DNA of 64,000 nucleotides from Dermatophilaceae bacterium Soc4.6 (GCA_039889245.1 JAZGVH010000002.1:1302001-1366000), one strand, 5' to 3'. Positions 1 through 9,146 are shown, counted from the stretch's first letter. Notes: generated by a model not told the origin, from the letters alone. Translations and numbers: made by a program.

Positions 1-125
1 AGCGGTGGGATGCCGAAGACCAGCACCAGCACCGGGGTCATGAGGGCGCCGCCACCCATTCCGGTGAGGCCGACCACGATGCCGATGCCGAGCGAGGCAG
101 CCACGAGGAGCCAGTCGATGGTCAT
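1..125 (-). CDS. TauE/SafE-family membrane transporter, C-terminally cut by window edge
   Basis: Only the first 41 codons lie in the window; the rest is beyond base 1. The peptide starts MTIDWLLVAA and carries a glycine-rich hydrophobic segment (GLTGMGGGALMTPVLVL) typical of the first helix of TauE/SafE (DUF81) permeases, which move small organic or sulfur anions across the membrane. The ATG at 125 overlaps the stop of the APS kinase gene by four bases (ATGA), so translation is probably coupled. Its place at the end of a sulfate-activation operon suggests sulfite, sulfate or an organosulfonate as substrate; that is inference from position. Confidence 0.7.
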   Translation of the reverse strand, partial: MTIDWLLVAASLGIGIVVGLTGMGGGALMTPVLVLVFGIPP

Positions 126-1504
126 GAGATCTCCTTGATCCAGCCGCCACCCGCGAGCAGGTGGACGATGCGGGCGACGGCGTCGGCGGTCGACGTGTCG
201 GTGGTGTCGATGGTCAGGTCGGCGTCGTCAGGCACGTCGTAGGGGTCGGAGATGCCGGTGAACTCGGGCACGACACCGGCCCTGGCCTTGGCGTAGAGAC
301 CCTTGAGGTCTCGGCGCTCGCACTCCAGCAGCGGAGTGCTCACGTGCACGAGCAGGAAGTCACCGACCTCCTCTGCCATCGACCGGGCCTCCTTGCGACC
401 TGAGTCGTATGGAGCGACCGGTGCGCAGATGGCGATGCCGCCGTGCTTCGCGACCTCGGCCGCGACGAAGCCGATGCGCCGGATGTTGAGGGTGCGGCCG
501 GCCCGGTCGAAGCCGAGCCCGGAGGAGAGCATCTGGCGCACGACGTCGCCGTCGAGCAGGCTGACCGTGCGGTCGCCCTGCTCCAGCAGGTGCTCGTGCA
601 GCGCCCGGGCGATCGTCGACTTGCCGGAGCCGGAGAAGCCCGTGAAGAAGACCACGAGGCCGGAGCGGGAGCGTGGGCGACGCCACCGGCGCAGCACCGG
701 GAGGTCAGCGGGGTCGAGGAGCGCACTGGGCTCCCCGGCCACGAGGGACTGCAGACCGGTGGCCCAGTCGACCCCGGAGGGGTCGAGGGTGACGTCGGAC
801 GTGAGCAGCAGCGGCGTCCCCACCTGGAGGTGGTCGGCCAGCCGGGCCACCAGAGCGCTGTCGCTCGCCGGGTCGCGCCAGGCCAGTGGGGCCGTGCTCA
901 CCGAGGCGGCGAGACCGGGACGAGCGGCCTCGAGGCGGGCGGCCAGGGCCGAGGCCAACGCGAGCTGCACGTGCGTGGGCACCCCCGCGGTGTCCTGGCG
1001 GTGGTCGGGCACGAGCAGCAGGACGTGGCCGGCGGTGGGTGCGGTGGGTGGGGTGGCGGCGGCGCGGTGGGTGAGGACCCGATCGAGGTCGGAGGCCAGG
1101 GGGGGCCGGGCGAGCACGACCAGCGACGTGCCGGCCTCAGGACGCCGACGCAGGTCGAGGGCCACGGCCCGGCCGGCCCCGCTCTCGCGTCTCCGCTCGC
1201 GCCCGAGCAGACCGAGCAGGTCGGTCCCCTCGTCGCTGCCGGTGAGCTCGGTGAGCTCGGTGAGCCGGGCCAGCGGGGTCTGCTCCTCGTCGACGAGCAC
1301 GAGGGCGCCCGCCTCCAGGGCGGTGGCCGCGAGGGCCGACGGGACCTGCACGACTGTGCGGGAGACCGCGGGCTCGTGGGCTGCCGCGACCGTCACCGGA
1401 CCGCCGAGGTGACGCCCGGCGGGGAGCACGCCGTCCAGCACCAGCTCGAGGTCGGCGAGCACCAGACGGTCGACCACCATCGACGGGGCGGAGCCGGGGC
1501 TCAC
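122..1504 (-). CDS. cysC: Adenylylsulfate (APS) kinase with long N-terminal domain
   Basis: The C-terminal part (about residues 280-455) is a standard APS kinase: Walker A GFSGSGKS, a LLDGD segment, and the conserved stretch around FDRAGRTLNIRRIGFVA. It phosphorylates adenylyl sulfate to PAPS, the sulfate donor. The preceding 270 or so residues are unusual. They begin with RLVLADLELVLDG, which recalls the start of the ATP-sulfurylase-like part of Sat-CysC fusions, but I do not see the HxxH nucleotide motif of an active ATP sulfurylase. Canonical CysC is about 200 residues, so 460 is long. The gene starts with GTG, overlapping the upstream glycosyltransferase stop by four bases. Confidence 0.9.
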   Translation of the reverse strand: MSPGSAPSMVVDRLVLADLELVLDGVLPAGRHLGGPVTVAAAHEPAVSRTVVQVPSALAATALEAGALVLVDEEQTPLARLTELTELTGSDEGTDLLGLLGRERRRESGAGRAVALDLRRRPEAGTSLVVLARPPLASDLDRVLTHRAAATPPTAPTAGHVLLLVPDHRQDTAGVPTHVQLALASALAARLEAARPGLAASVSTAPLAWRDPASDSALVARLADHLQVGTPLLLTSDVTLDPSGVDWATGLQSLVAGEPSALLDPADLPVLRRWRRPRSRSGLVVFFTGFSGSGKSTIARALHEHLLEQGDRTVSLLDGDVVRQMLSSGLGFDRAGRTLNIRRIGFVAAEVAKHGGIAICAPVAPYDSGRKEARSMAEEVGDFLLVHVSTPLLECERRDLKGLYAKARAGVVPEFTGISDPYDVPDDADLTIDTTDTSTADAVARIVHLLAGGGWIKEIS

Positions 1505-2739
1505 GGCGCGTACTGCCCGTGAGGGGGCTTGCGGTGACGGCGACCGGTGCCGACCACGTCGAGGTACAGCTCCTCGAGCTGCACGGCAGCCCGGTCCCAG
1601 GAGTAGTGGTCGAGGACCCGCTGCCGGGCCGGGTCGCTCCAGCCGTCACCGACCACGGGCTCGACCAGGGCGGCCTGGAGGGCCGCCTGGTCGCCCTGGG
1701 GGAAGATCCGGTGCAGACCCGAGGTCGCGGTGCCGACGACCTCGCGGTGCGGACCGATGTCGCTGGCCAGGACCGGGCAGCCGTGCGCGACGGCCTCGAG
1801 CAGCGTGAGGGGCAGTCCCTCCACGTCGCTGGGCTGCACCACCAGCGCCGAGCTCTGGAAGACCGCGTGCAGGTCGGTGCCACCGACGAAACCCGTGAAC
1901 ACGATCCTCGGGTCGTTGCCGGCCAGGTCGCGCAGGTGGGCGGTGAAGGACTCGGTGAAGGACGACGACCCGACGATCGCCAGCTGCTGGTCGAGGTCGG
2001 TGGCCCGGAAGGCACGGATGAGCAGGTCCGGGCGCTTCTCGGGCACGAGGCGGCCGACGAACATCGTGTAGCCCCCCGGGACGAGCCCCAGCCGCTCCAC
2101 CACGTCGGTGCTGGCGACCCGGTCGAAGGCCGCCACCCCGTTGGTGATGTAGGCCGCCTGGGTGCCGAAGCGGGTCCGGTAGTGCTCCTGGAGCTCACGG
2201 GACACCACGACCGTTCGGTCGGGCACGTGCCCGCTCATCCAGTGCGCCGCGTCGAGCACGGTCCGCGCGAGCCGACCCCACTTGTCACGGGTGTTGTCGA
2301 GGCCGTGCACCGTGAGCACGACCTTCGCACCGCTGAGGTAGCGGGGCAGTGGTGCGGCCAGGCCGGGGCCGAGCGCGTGGAAGTGCACGACGTCGGCGCC
2401 GGCGGCGATGGCCTTCACCGCCGAGGCGCCGCTGTGCACGATGGCGTCGAGGTGCTTGGTGCCGATCGTGGGGGCGGAGAGGACCTGCATCCCCAGGTAG
2501 CGGCTCCCGGCGGGCAGCTCGCTGTAGGACGACCGGGAGTAGACGAGCACGTCGTGGCCGCGCGCCGCCAGTCGCGAGCCGATCTGCTCGACGTGGTGCT
2601 CGACGCCACCGATGGTGGCGGGCACCCCCTTCTGTCCGACCATGGCTATCCGCAGGCCGCGGCGGGTGGCCGTGGTGCCAGAGCTCGCCAGCGAGCCGGA
2701 CGTCATCGCCCCGAGCGTGGTCGCCGGGTGCTGGCTCAC
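1501..2739 (-). CDS. GT4-family glycosyltransferase
   Basis: A 412-residue GT-B fold glycosyltransferase. The N-terminal Rossmann part begins RIAMVGQKGVPATIGGVEHH, a form seen in rhamnosyl and related transferases of surface polysaccharide clusters. The C-terminal half has FVGRLVPEKRPDLLIRAF and the EGLPLTLLEA motif (E-x7-E) that binds the nucleotide-sugar donor. The GTG start at 2739 overlaps the cysN stop by four bases; the true N-terminus could be nearer the MVGQKG segment. It sits inside the cysC-cysN-cysD-cysQ run, which ties polysaccharide assembly to sulfate activation. Donor and acceptor sugars cannot be read from the sequence. Confidence 0.88.
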   Translation of the reverse strand: MSQHPATTLGAMTSGSLASSGTTATRRGLRIAMVGQKGVPATIGGVEHHVEQIGSRLAARGHDVLVYSRSSYSELPAGSRYLGMQVLSAPTIGTKHLDAIVHSGASAVKAIAAGADVVHFHALGPGLAAPLPRYLSGAKVVLTVHGLDNTRDKWGRLARTVLDAAHWMSGHVPDRTVVVSRELQEHYRTRFGTQAAYITNGVAAFDRVASTDVVERLGLVPGGYTMFVGRLVPEKRPDLLIRAFRATDLDQQLAIVGSSSFTESFTAHLRDLAGNDPRIVFTGFVGGTDLHAVFQSSALVVQPSDVEGLPLTLLEAVAHGCPVLASDIGPHREVVGTATSGLHRIFPQGDQAALQAALVEPVVGDGWSDPARQRVLDHYSWDRAAVQLEELYLDVVGTGRRHRKPPHGQYAP

Positions 2740-3992
2740 CGTGGGGTGTCGGCGATCATCCCCGCGCCGACCGTCCGGTTCGTGGCCTCGTCGATGAGGA
2801 TGAACCCACCGGTGATGCGGTTGCGGGAGTAGGAGTCAGCCATGAGCGGCACGGTCGAGCGCAGCTGCACGCGGCCGATCTCGTTCAGGGCCAGGGTGGC
2901 CGCCGACTCGTCGCGGTGGAGCGAGTTGATGTCGAGCCGGTAGGCCAGGTCCTTGACGATGCAGCGGGCCGAGCGGGACGTGTGCTTGATGAAGTACTTC
3001 TTGCCCACCTGGAGCTGGGCGGTCTCGTCCATCCAGCAGATCATCGCGTCGATGTCCTGCGTCGGCGTGGGCTGGTTGTGGGGACGGCAGATCATGTCCC
3101 CGCGCGAGATGTCGATCTCGTCCTCGAGGCGCACGGTCACCGACATCGGTGGGTAGGCCTCGTCGACCTCACCGTCCGCCGTCTCGACCGAGGCGATCTT
3201 CGACGTGAAGCCGGAGGGCAGCACGAGGACGTCGTCGCCCTTCTTGAGGACACCGCCGGCGACCTGACCGGCGTAGCCGCGGTAGTCGTGGTACTCGTCG
3301 CTCATGGGCCGGATGACGTACTGCACCGGGAACCGGACGTCGACCAGGTTGCGGTCGCTCGCCACGTGGATGTTCTCCAGGTGGTGCAGCAGGCTCGTGC
3401 CGTCGTACCACGGCATGTTCTCGCTGCGGTGCACCACGTTGTCGCCCGCGAGGGCCGACACGGGGATGATGGTCAGGTCCGGGATCCGCAGCTTGGCGGC
3501 GAACTGGGTGAACTCGGCGCTGATCTCGTCGTAGACCGACTGCGAGAAGTCGACGAGGTCCATCTTGTTGACCACCAGCACGAGGTGCGGCACCTGCAGC
3601 AGCGAGGCCAGGAAGGCGTGCCGACGGCTCTGCTCGACCAGCCCCTTGCGGGCGTCGACCAGCACGAGGGCGAGGTCGGCCGTCGAGGCACCGGTCACCA
3701 TGTTGCGGGTGTACTGGATGTGGCCGGGGGTGTCGGCGATGATGAACTTGCGCTTGGGCGTCGCGAAGTAGCGGTAGGCCACGTCGATGGTGATGCCCTG
3801 CTCGCGCTCGGAGCGCAGCCCGTCGGTCAGCAGCGCGAGGTTGACGTACTCCTCACCCCGGTCCTTGCTGACCCGCTCGATCGCGTCGATCTGGTCCTCG
3901 AAGACCGTCTTGGTGTCGTAGAGGAGGCGACCGATGAGGGTGCTCTTCCCGTCGTCGACCGAGCCGGCGGTGGCGAATCGCAGAATATCCAT
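2736..3992 (-). CDS. cysN: Sulfate adenylyltransferase GTPase subunit CysN
   Basis: An EF-Tu-like GTPase of 418 residues that drives ATP sulfurylation of sulfate to APS together with CysD. Visible motifs are the P-loop GSVDDGKSTLIGRLLYDT near residue 11, DTPGHIQYTRNM (G3) and NKMDLVD (G4). Beta-barrel domains II and III follow. There is no fused CysC domain; the kinase is the separate gene two positions downstream. The ATG at 3992 shares one base with the cysD stop (TGATG), so the heterodimer subunits are translationally coupled. Confidence 0.97.
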   Translation of the reverse strand: MDILRFATAGSVDDGKSTLIGRLLYDTKTVFEDQIDAIERVSKDRGEEYVNLALLTDGLRSEREQGITIDVAYRYFATPKRKFIIADTPGHIQYTRNMVTGASTADLALVLVDARKGLVEQSRRHAFLASLLQVPHLVLVVNKMDLVDFSQSVYDEISAEFTQFAAKLRIPDLTIIPVSALAGDNVVHRSENMPWYDGTSLLHHLENIHVASDRNLVDVRFPVQYVIRPMSDEYHDYRGYAGQVAGGVLKKGDDVLVLPSGFTSKIASVETADGEVDEAYPPMSVTVRLEDEIDISRGDMICRPHNQPTPTQDIDAMICWMDETAQLQVGKKYFIKHTSRSARCIVKDLAYRLDINSLHRDESAATLALNEIGRVQLRSTVPLMADSYSRNRITGGFILIDEATNRTVGAGMIADTPR

Positions 3993-4903
3993 CAGAAGTA
4001 TCCCTCACGCTTACGGTCCTCCATGGAGGCCTCGCTGAACTTGTCGTCTCCACGGGTGGCCCCGCGCTCGGTGATGCGGGTCGACGCGACCTCGTCGATG
4101 ACCTTGTCGACCGTGTCGGCGTCCGACAGGACGGCAGCCGTCAGGCTGGCGTCGCCAACGGTGCGGTAGCGCACCCGCTGGACCGTCACCTGCTCGTGCG
4201 GCTTGGGCCGGCAGACCTCGTGCACGGCGTAGAGCATGCCGTCGCGCTCGAAGACCTCGCGGTCGTGGGCGTAGTAGATGCCGGGGAGGTCGATCTCCTC
4301 CTCCTTGATGTACTGCCAGATGTCGAGCTCGGTCCAGTTCGACAGAGGGAAGACGCGCATGCTGTCGCCGGTGTGGACGCGGCCGTTGTAGAGGTTCCAC
4401 AGCTCGGGACGCTGGTTCTTGGGGTCCCACTGCCCGAACTCGTCGCGGTAGGAGTAGATGCGCTCCTTGGCGCGCGCCTTGTCCTCGTCGCGTCGGGCAC
4501 CGCCGAAGATGGCGTTGAACCGGTGCTTGTCGAGGCCGTCGAGCAGAACGGGGGTCTGGATGCGGTTGCGGGTCCCGTCGGGGGGCTCCACGACGCTGCC
4601 GTTGTCGATCGCCTCCTGGACGCTCGCCACGATGAGCTGCAGACCCAGCTCGCCGGCGCGGCGGTCGCGGAAGGCGAGCACCTCGGAGAAGTTGTGGCCC
4701 GTGTCGACGTGCATCACCGGGAAGGGGATGCGTGCCGGGTGGAAGGCCTTCTGCGCGAGGCGGAGCATGACGATGGAGTCCTTGCCGCCGGAGAAGAGCA
4801 GCACGGGCCGCTCGAACTCGGCGACCACTTCACGCATGATGTGGATCGACTCAGACTCCAGCACCCGCAACTGCGAGAGCTGGTAGTTGGGCGACTCGGT
4901 CAC
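3992..4903 (-). CDS. cysD: Sulfate adenylyltransferase catalytic subunit CysD
   Basis: A 303-residue ATP pyrophosphatase-type adenylyltransferase. The PP-loop reads LLFSGGKDSIVMLRLA (residues about 36-51), followed by HVDTGHNF and the FGGARRDEDKARAKER segment characteristic of CysD. It makes APS from ATP and sulfate when activated by CysN. The GTG start overlaps the cysQ stop by four bases, and the stop shares one base with cysN. The length matches family members of about 300 residues. Confidence 0.97.
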   Translation of the reverse strand: MTESPNYQLSQLRVLESESIHIMREVVAEFERPVLLFSGGKDSIVMLRLAQKAFHPARIPFPVMHVDTGHNFSEVLAFRDRRAGELGLQLIVASVQEAIDNGSVVEPPDGTRNRIQTPVLLDGLDKHRFNAIFGGARRDEDKARAKERIYSYRDEFGQWDPKNQRPELWNLYNGRVHTGDSMRVFPLSNWTELDIWQYIKEEEIDLPGIYYAHDREVFERDGMLYAVHEVCRPKPHEQVTVQRVRYRTVGDASLTAAVLSDADTVDKVIDEVASTRITERGATRGDDKFSEASMEDRKREGYF

Positions 4904-5700
4904 TGGGAGAACCCTTCGTCGAGAATGGTCGCGATCTGGGCGAGGAGCTCGGCGGTGAGCTCAGGGCGGCAGATCACGAGGTCCGGGAGGAGCGGATCTT
5001 CGCGGTTGTAGACCAGCGGCGAGCCGTCGAGGCGGCTCGTGAAGAGGCCAGCAGACCGGGCCACCACCACGGGTGCGGCGGAGTCCCACTCGTACTGGCC
5101 CCCCGCATGGACGTAGGCGTCCACGGTCCCGTCGAGGATAGCGGTTGCCTTCACGCCGGCTGACCCCATGGGAACGAGCTCGGCGCCGAGGCGCTGCGCC
5201 AGGGCCACGACGAACGCGGGTGGGCGGGTGCGGCTGACCGCGAGGCGGATCGGGCCGTCGGGGCGGGCCGGTAGCGGCGGGGGGGCGTCGGTGGCGAGGG
5301 TCGAGCCCATGGCCGGGCGGGCGACTGCGCCCGCGACGAGGTCGCCGTCCTCCCACAGGGCCACGTGCACCGCCCAGTCCTCCCGGGGCACCTCGCTGAA
5401 CTCGCGGGTGCCGTCGAGCGGGTCGATGATCCAGACCCGGGAGGCGCTCTGCCGGTCGCCCACGTCACGCGCCTCCTCGCTGAGGACCGCGTCGAGCGGT
5501 CGTGCCTCGACGAGGCGGGCCGCGAGGTGCGCCTGCGCCTGGCGGTCCCCCTCGTCCTTGAGGTCGCTACCCGTCAGGTCGGTGCGCTCGGCGCGCAGGC
5601 GCAGCAGCACGGCTCCGGCCGAGTCGGCCAGCGATCGGGCGACCGCGTGGTCGTCGAGCCCGGAGAGGGCATGGGTCATCTCGGTCACAGTGGTCTCCAT
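4900..5700 (-). CDS. cysQ: 3'(2'),5'-bisphosphate nucleotidase CysQ
   Basis: An inositol-monophosphatase-fold enzyme of 266 residues that hydrolyses PAP (3'-phosphoadenosine 5'-phosphate) to AMP. Metal-binding motifs are present: SEEARD near residue 75, WIIDPLDGTREF near residue 91 and WDSAAPVVVA in the C-terminal half. PAP is the by-product when PAPS donates sulfate, so this gene fits either reductive assimilation or sulfotransfer. It starts at ATG 5700, three bases after the sugar transferase stop, in the same minus-strand operon as cysD and cysN. Confidence 0.93.
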   Translation of the reverse strand: METTVTEMTHALSGLDDHAVARSLADSAGAVLLRLRAERTDLTGSDLKDEGDRQAQAHLAARLVEARPLDAVLSEEARDVGDRQSASRVWIIDPLDGTREFSEVPREDWAVHVALWEDGDLVAGAVARPAMGSTLATDAPPPLPARPDGPIRLAVSRTRPPAFVVALAQRLGAELVPMGSAGVKATAILDGTVDAYVHAGGQYEWDSAAPVVVARSAGLFTSRLDGSPLVYNREDPLLPDLVICRPELTAELLAQIATILDEGFSQ

Positions 5701-5703
5701 CGG

Positions 5704-7209
5704 TCAGTAGGCCCCGGTGTGGCGGACGACGGCCTTGACGGTCCGCACGAGGATCTGCAGGTCGAGCACGAGCGACCAGTTGTCGACGTACCACAGGTCG
5801 AGTCGTAGCGACTGCTCCCAGCTGAGGTCGCTGCGGCCGGAGATCTGCCACAGGCCGGTCATTCCCGGTCGCACCCTCAGCCGCTGGACGGCGTCGGGCT
5901 CGTAGGCGTCGACCTCTCGGGGCAGCGGTGGCCGTGGGCCGACGAGGGACATCTGCCCGGCGAGCACGTTGAACAGCTGCGGCAGCTCGTCGAGGGAGTA
6001 CTTGCGCAGCACCCGTCCCACGCTCGTGATGCGCGGGTCCAGTCGGTCCTTGAACAGGACGGCGTTCAGGTCGTGGCCCGAGCTCATCGAGGCGACCATG
6101 GCGTCGGCATTGACCACCATCGTGCGGAACTTCACCATCCGGAAGCGCTCACCCTTGGTGCCGACGCGCTCCTGGAGGTAGAAGATCGGGCCTTCGCTGT
6201 TGGTCTTGACCAGCACGGCGACCACGGCCAGCACAGGCAGTGCGGCCAGGAGGATGCCGGCGGTCATCAGCGCGTCCGCGATCCGCTTGGCGACCACGCG
6301 GGCGCCGGAGTCGAGGGGGCGCTCGACGTGCAGGAGCGAGACCCCTGCGGCCGGCCGCAGCGACAGGCGAGGACCGGCGACCTCGACGATGCCGGGGGCG
6401 ACGACGAGGTCGACCTGGCGCTCGGCCAGGGCCCAGCCGAGGCGGCGCAGGGGGGCGCCCACGAGGTCGGGGTGGCTCGAGACGGCGACGACCTCGGCGC
6501 TGTAGGCGTCGACCGCGGCGAGGGCCGACTCCGGGGGCCCGAAGACGGGCACCCCCTCGATCGTGGTCATCTCGCGGTGGGCGGGGTCGTCGAGCCCGGA
6601 CACGCAGGCGGCGACGATGCGCATACCCGACTCGGGCGACGAGTCGATCTCCTTGATGAGGGCCTCGACGGAGTCGGCCCGGCCGACCACGACGGTGTCG
6701 TGCAGGCAGCTGCCGAGGCGGCGACGCTTCTGGAGGTCGCGGCGCATGGCCCAGCGCACGATCAGACCGGCCAGCAGGCTGGCGGGAACGAGCGGCACGA
6801 GGACCTCGCGAGGCACCCGGACGTCGGAGACGAAGAAGAGGAGGCCGAAGGTCGCGGCCACGAGCATCGCGGCCCGTCCGACCGCGCGGTACTCAGCGGA
6901 ACCCGTGCCGAGGTGGGCGCTGCTGTAGCTCTGCACCAGCCCGAGCGACAGGACCCAGACGAGGGGGGTGACGGCCAGGATGATGACCCGGCTGAGGCCG
7001 AGACCGGTCTCGGCGAGGTAGATGACGGCAGCGCAGACCATCGAGCTGACGAGGTCCCAGATGATCAGCCGCATGCGGTAGCCCCGGACCCACCCGCGCG
7101 GGCGGCGACGGACGCCCCAGGTGCCGGGTGACGCGAGCTCACCCTGACGGGTCGCCGGCGCCCCGTCGGTCTGTCGCACTGCTTCGAACGTCCCCACGTA
7201 CTCGGTCAC
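5704..7209 (-). CDS. Polyprenyl-phosphate sugar-1-phosphate transferase (exopolysaccharide initiation)
   Basis: A WbaP/CpsE-type initiating transferase that moves a sugar phosphate from a nucleotide sugar to undecaprenyl phosphate at the membrane. Four to five hydrophobic segments come first, then a CoA-binding-like central region, a further membrane segment, and the catalytic PF02397-type domain with QERVGTKGERFRMVKFRTM, SLDELPQLFNVL, SLVGPRPPLP and RPGMTGLWQISGRS. I chose GTG 7209 (501 residues) because AAGGGG lies six bases upstream; an ATG at 7335 would add 42 residues but has only an abutting GAGAGG. This gene heads the polysaccharide and sulfate operon. Confidence 0.9.
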   Translation of the reverse strand: MTEYVGTFEAVRQTDGAPATRQGELASPGTWGVRRRPRGWVRGYRMRLIIWDLVSSMVCAAVIYLAETGLGLSRVIILAVTPLVWVLSLGLVQSYSSAHLGTGSAEYRAVGRAAMLVAATFGLLFFVSDVRVPREVLVPLVPASLLAGLIVRWAMRRDLQKRRRLGSCLHDTVVVGRADSVEALIKEIDSSPESGMRIVAACVSGLDDPAHREMTTIEGVPVFGPPESALAAVDAYSAEVVAVSSHPDLVGAPLRRLGWALAERQVDLVVAPGIVEVAGPRLSLRPAAGVSLLHVERPLDSGARVVAKRIADALMTAGILLAALPVLAVVAVLVKTNSEGPIFYLQERVGTKGERFRMVKFRTMVVNADAMVASMSSGHDLNAVLFKDRLDPRITSVGRVLRKYSLDELPQLFNVLAGQMSLVGPRPPLPREVDAYEPDAVQRLRVRPGMTGLWQISGRSDLSWEQSLRLDLWYVDNWSLVLDLQILVRTVKAVVRHTGAY

Positions 7210-7668
7210 CTGCTGCCCCTTCTCTTCCCCGACACTGCTGACTCCCCATGACCGGTGCGACTGCCGCACGGAGGAGAGACGATCTCGACCTCGGTCCGGC
7301 AACGACGGCTCGCCACCCTCGATAACTGTGGCCATCCTCTCGGTTGGGCCGCGCCCGTACTCGTGTTTTGTGGCAGGAATAGTCCGATCGAGTCATCATC
7401 CGGCCTCCCCCCCTCCCTCAAAGTGCCCATTTGTCCGTATTCTAACCCTGACTGATCATGCGAAACCCTCACAGAAGGAAGGAGAGAGGGTGGGGCACCT
7501 GGATACCTTCACCGGAGTCGTCGGCAGCGACGGGGCCGGCCGGCCCGTGACCCTCGACGGGATCACTCACGGCACGACCAGCGAACGGGACGACCATAGT
7601 GGATCGCGGGCGGTCACGGGTCAGATCTTCACGACTTCTGCGTGACCCACCGGAAATTGACGCGCAGA
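7210..7668. other. Intergenic region, no gene seen
   Basis: About 460 bases between pth and the sugar transferase start. It is less GC-rich than its surroundings near 7380-7480. Short reading frames on both strands lack a family resemblance and a plausible ribosome binding site. Its likely content is the promoter and leader of the polysaccharide/sulfate operon. Confidence 0.5.
7439..7444 (-). promoter_or_regulatory. Possible -10 element for the polysaccharide/sulfate operon
   Basis: TAGAAT on the minus strand, about 230 bases upstream of the sugar transferase start, within an AT-richer patch. A TTTCGC-like -35 lies roughly 15-17 bases further upstream. Assigned by eye only. Confidence 0.3.
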
Positions 7669-8316
7669 TCAGCCCCGAGGTCCGTGGAAACGCTGCTGGC
7701 TCTCGAGGAGCCCCACCGCCACCAGTGACTCGACCGCGTCGGCCGCGGTGTCGAGGGTGAAGGGCAGCTCGGTGCGCTCGGTGCCCGAGAAGTCGCGCAG
7801 CACGTAGTCCGCTGGGTCCATCCGACCGGGTGGGCGACCGATGCCCACCCTCACCCGCAGGTAGTCGCGGCTGCCGAGCGACTGCGAGATCGAGCGCAGC
7901 CCGTTGTGGCCACCCTCTCCCCCGCCTCGCTTGAGCCTCACCTCCCCCGCCGGGATGTCGAGCTCGTCGTGCACGACGACGACGTGGTCGAGGTCGATCG
8001 AGAAGAAGGTGGCCAGCGCCTTGACGGGCCCGCCGGACTCGTTCATGTAGGCCGAGGGGACCGCGATCACCGCGCGCGGGCCGGGCGCCCCACCGGCGAC
8101 GGTGCCGAGCCGGGTCTCGCAGACCGAGGCGCGGGCCTTGTGCGCCTTGAACGTCGCGGGGGCGGCGACCCGCTTGGCGCCGCGCCCCGTCACCGGCCCC
8201 CCTGCGTGGCGTCCGGCGAGGTCGTGGACGACCATTGCCCCGACGTTGTGACGGTTGCCGGCATACGACGGGCCGGGGTTGCCGAGCCCGATGACGAGCC
8301 AGGTGCCGGTGTCCAC
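7669..8316 (-). CDS. pth: Peptidyl-tRNA hydrolase
   Basis: A 215-residue bacterial Pth that recycles peptidyl-tRNA released from stalled ribosomes. Family motifs are clear: [17 protein letters not shown] near residue 11 with the catalytic His, [20 protein letters not shown], and [15 protein letters not shown]. Translation starts at GTG 8316. It follows rplY on the same strand, an order common in actinobacteria, but a strong hairpin separates the two, so pth expression may depend on readthrough. Confidence 0.97.
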   Translation of the reverse strand: MDTGTWLVIGLGNPGPSYAGNRHNVGAMVVHDLAGRHAGGPVTGRGAKRVAAPATFKAHKARASVCETRLGTVAGGAPGPRAVIAVPSAYMNESGGPVKALATFFSIDLDHVVVVHDELDIPAGEVRLKRGGGEGGHNGLRSISQSLGSRDYLRVRVGIGRPPGRMDPADYVLRDFSGTERTELPFTLDTAADAVESLVAVGLLESQQRFHGPRG

Positions 8317-8356
8317 GACCGTCGAGTATGCCGTGTCGTCCGGGGGGACGCAGACA

Positions 8357-8386
8357 GGCCCCGCACGACCGAGGTCGTGCGGGGCC
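8357..8386 (-). terminator. Hairpin between rplY and pth
   Basis: A perfect 13-bp stem (8357-8369 with 8374-8386) around a 4-base loop, directly after rplY. There is no clear T-run, as is usual for GC-rich actinobacterial terminators. It could attenuate rather than stop transcription into pth. Confidence 0.7.
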
Positions 8387-8410
8387 CGTCAGGAGTGCTC
8401 GAGCGAGGTC

Positions 8411-9073
8411 TCAGCCCTCGGAGGCGGTGTCCCCCGCGGGGGCGTCGCCACCCTCGGCGGCCTCCTCGTCGCTCTCGTCGCGCTCGATGCCCGCCTCGGC
8501 CTCGGCCTCGGCCAGCTCCGACTCGAGGGCCTCGGCGGTGACCTGCGCGGTGACGTTGACGACCAGGACCTCCGGGTCGGTGACCAGGGTCGCGCCCTCG
8601 GGCAGCTCGACCTGGCCCGCCAGGATCTGCGTGCCGGCCGGAAGGCCCTCGACCGAGACGACGACGTCGTCGGGGATGTTGGTGGCCAGGACCTCGAGCT
8701 CGAGGGTCTGGGAGTCGACGGTCACGACGGTCTCGGGGCCGGCCTCGCCCTCGGTGTGGACGGCGACGTCGACGGTGACCTTCTCGCCGCGCTTGACGAC
8801 CACGAGGTCGACGTGGTCGATGACGGGCTTGATCGGGTCGCGCTGCACGTCCTTGGCCAGCGCGAGCTGGACCTCACCGTCGATCTCGATCTCGAGCAGG
8901 GCGTTGGCGTTCTTCAGCGCCATCAGGGTCTCGTGCCCCGGCAGGGTGATGTGCACCGGCGCGGTGCCGTGACCGTAGATGACCGCGGGGATCTTGTGGT
9001 CGCGGCGGATCTTGCGGGCAGCACCCTTGCCGAACGCGGTGCGCGTCTCGGCGATGAGCTTGGTCTCGGACAT
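8411..9073 (-). CDS. rplY: 50S ribosomal protein L25/general stress protein Ctc
   Basis: A 220-residue long-form L25 that binds 5S rRNA. The N-terminal domain begins MSETKLIAETRTAFGKGAAR, followed by the TL5-type C-terminal beta domain (ISP... equivalents near IPDDVVVSVEGLPAGTQI) and an acidic tail rich in Glu, Asp and Ala. The ATG at 9073 is chosen over upstream in-frame codons because GGAGGAA lies five bases before it and the protein start matches the family. Confidence 0.95.
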   Translation of the reverse strand: MSETKLIAETRTAFGKGAARKIRRDHKIPAVIYGHGTAPVHITLPGHETLMALKNANALLEIEIDGEVQLALAKDVQRDPIKPVIDHVDLVVVKRGEKVTVDVAVHTEGEAGPETVVTVDSQTLELEVLATNIPDDVVVSVEGLPAGTQILAGQVELPEGATLVTDPEVLVVNVTAQVTAEALESELAEAEAEAGIERDESDEEAAEGGDAPAGDTASEG

Positions 9074-9146
9074 GGGGTTCCTCCAGGAATGACGACGACG
9101 GTCGGGGTGGTCATGGTGGGGCCTCGACGCGGGACGCGGCACGGGG

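Noticed and set aside
7328-7645. A 105-codon plus-strand frame upstream of pth
   Set aside because: No ribosome binding site, mixed codon bias and no family resemblance; it overlaps the promoter region of the sugar transferase operon.
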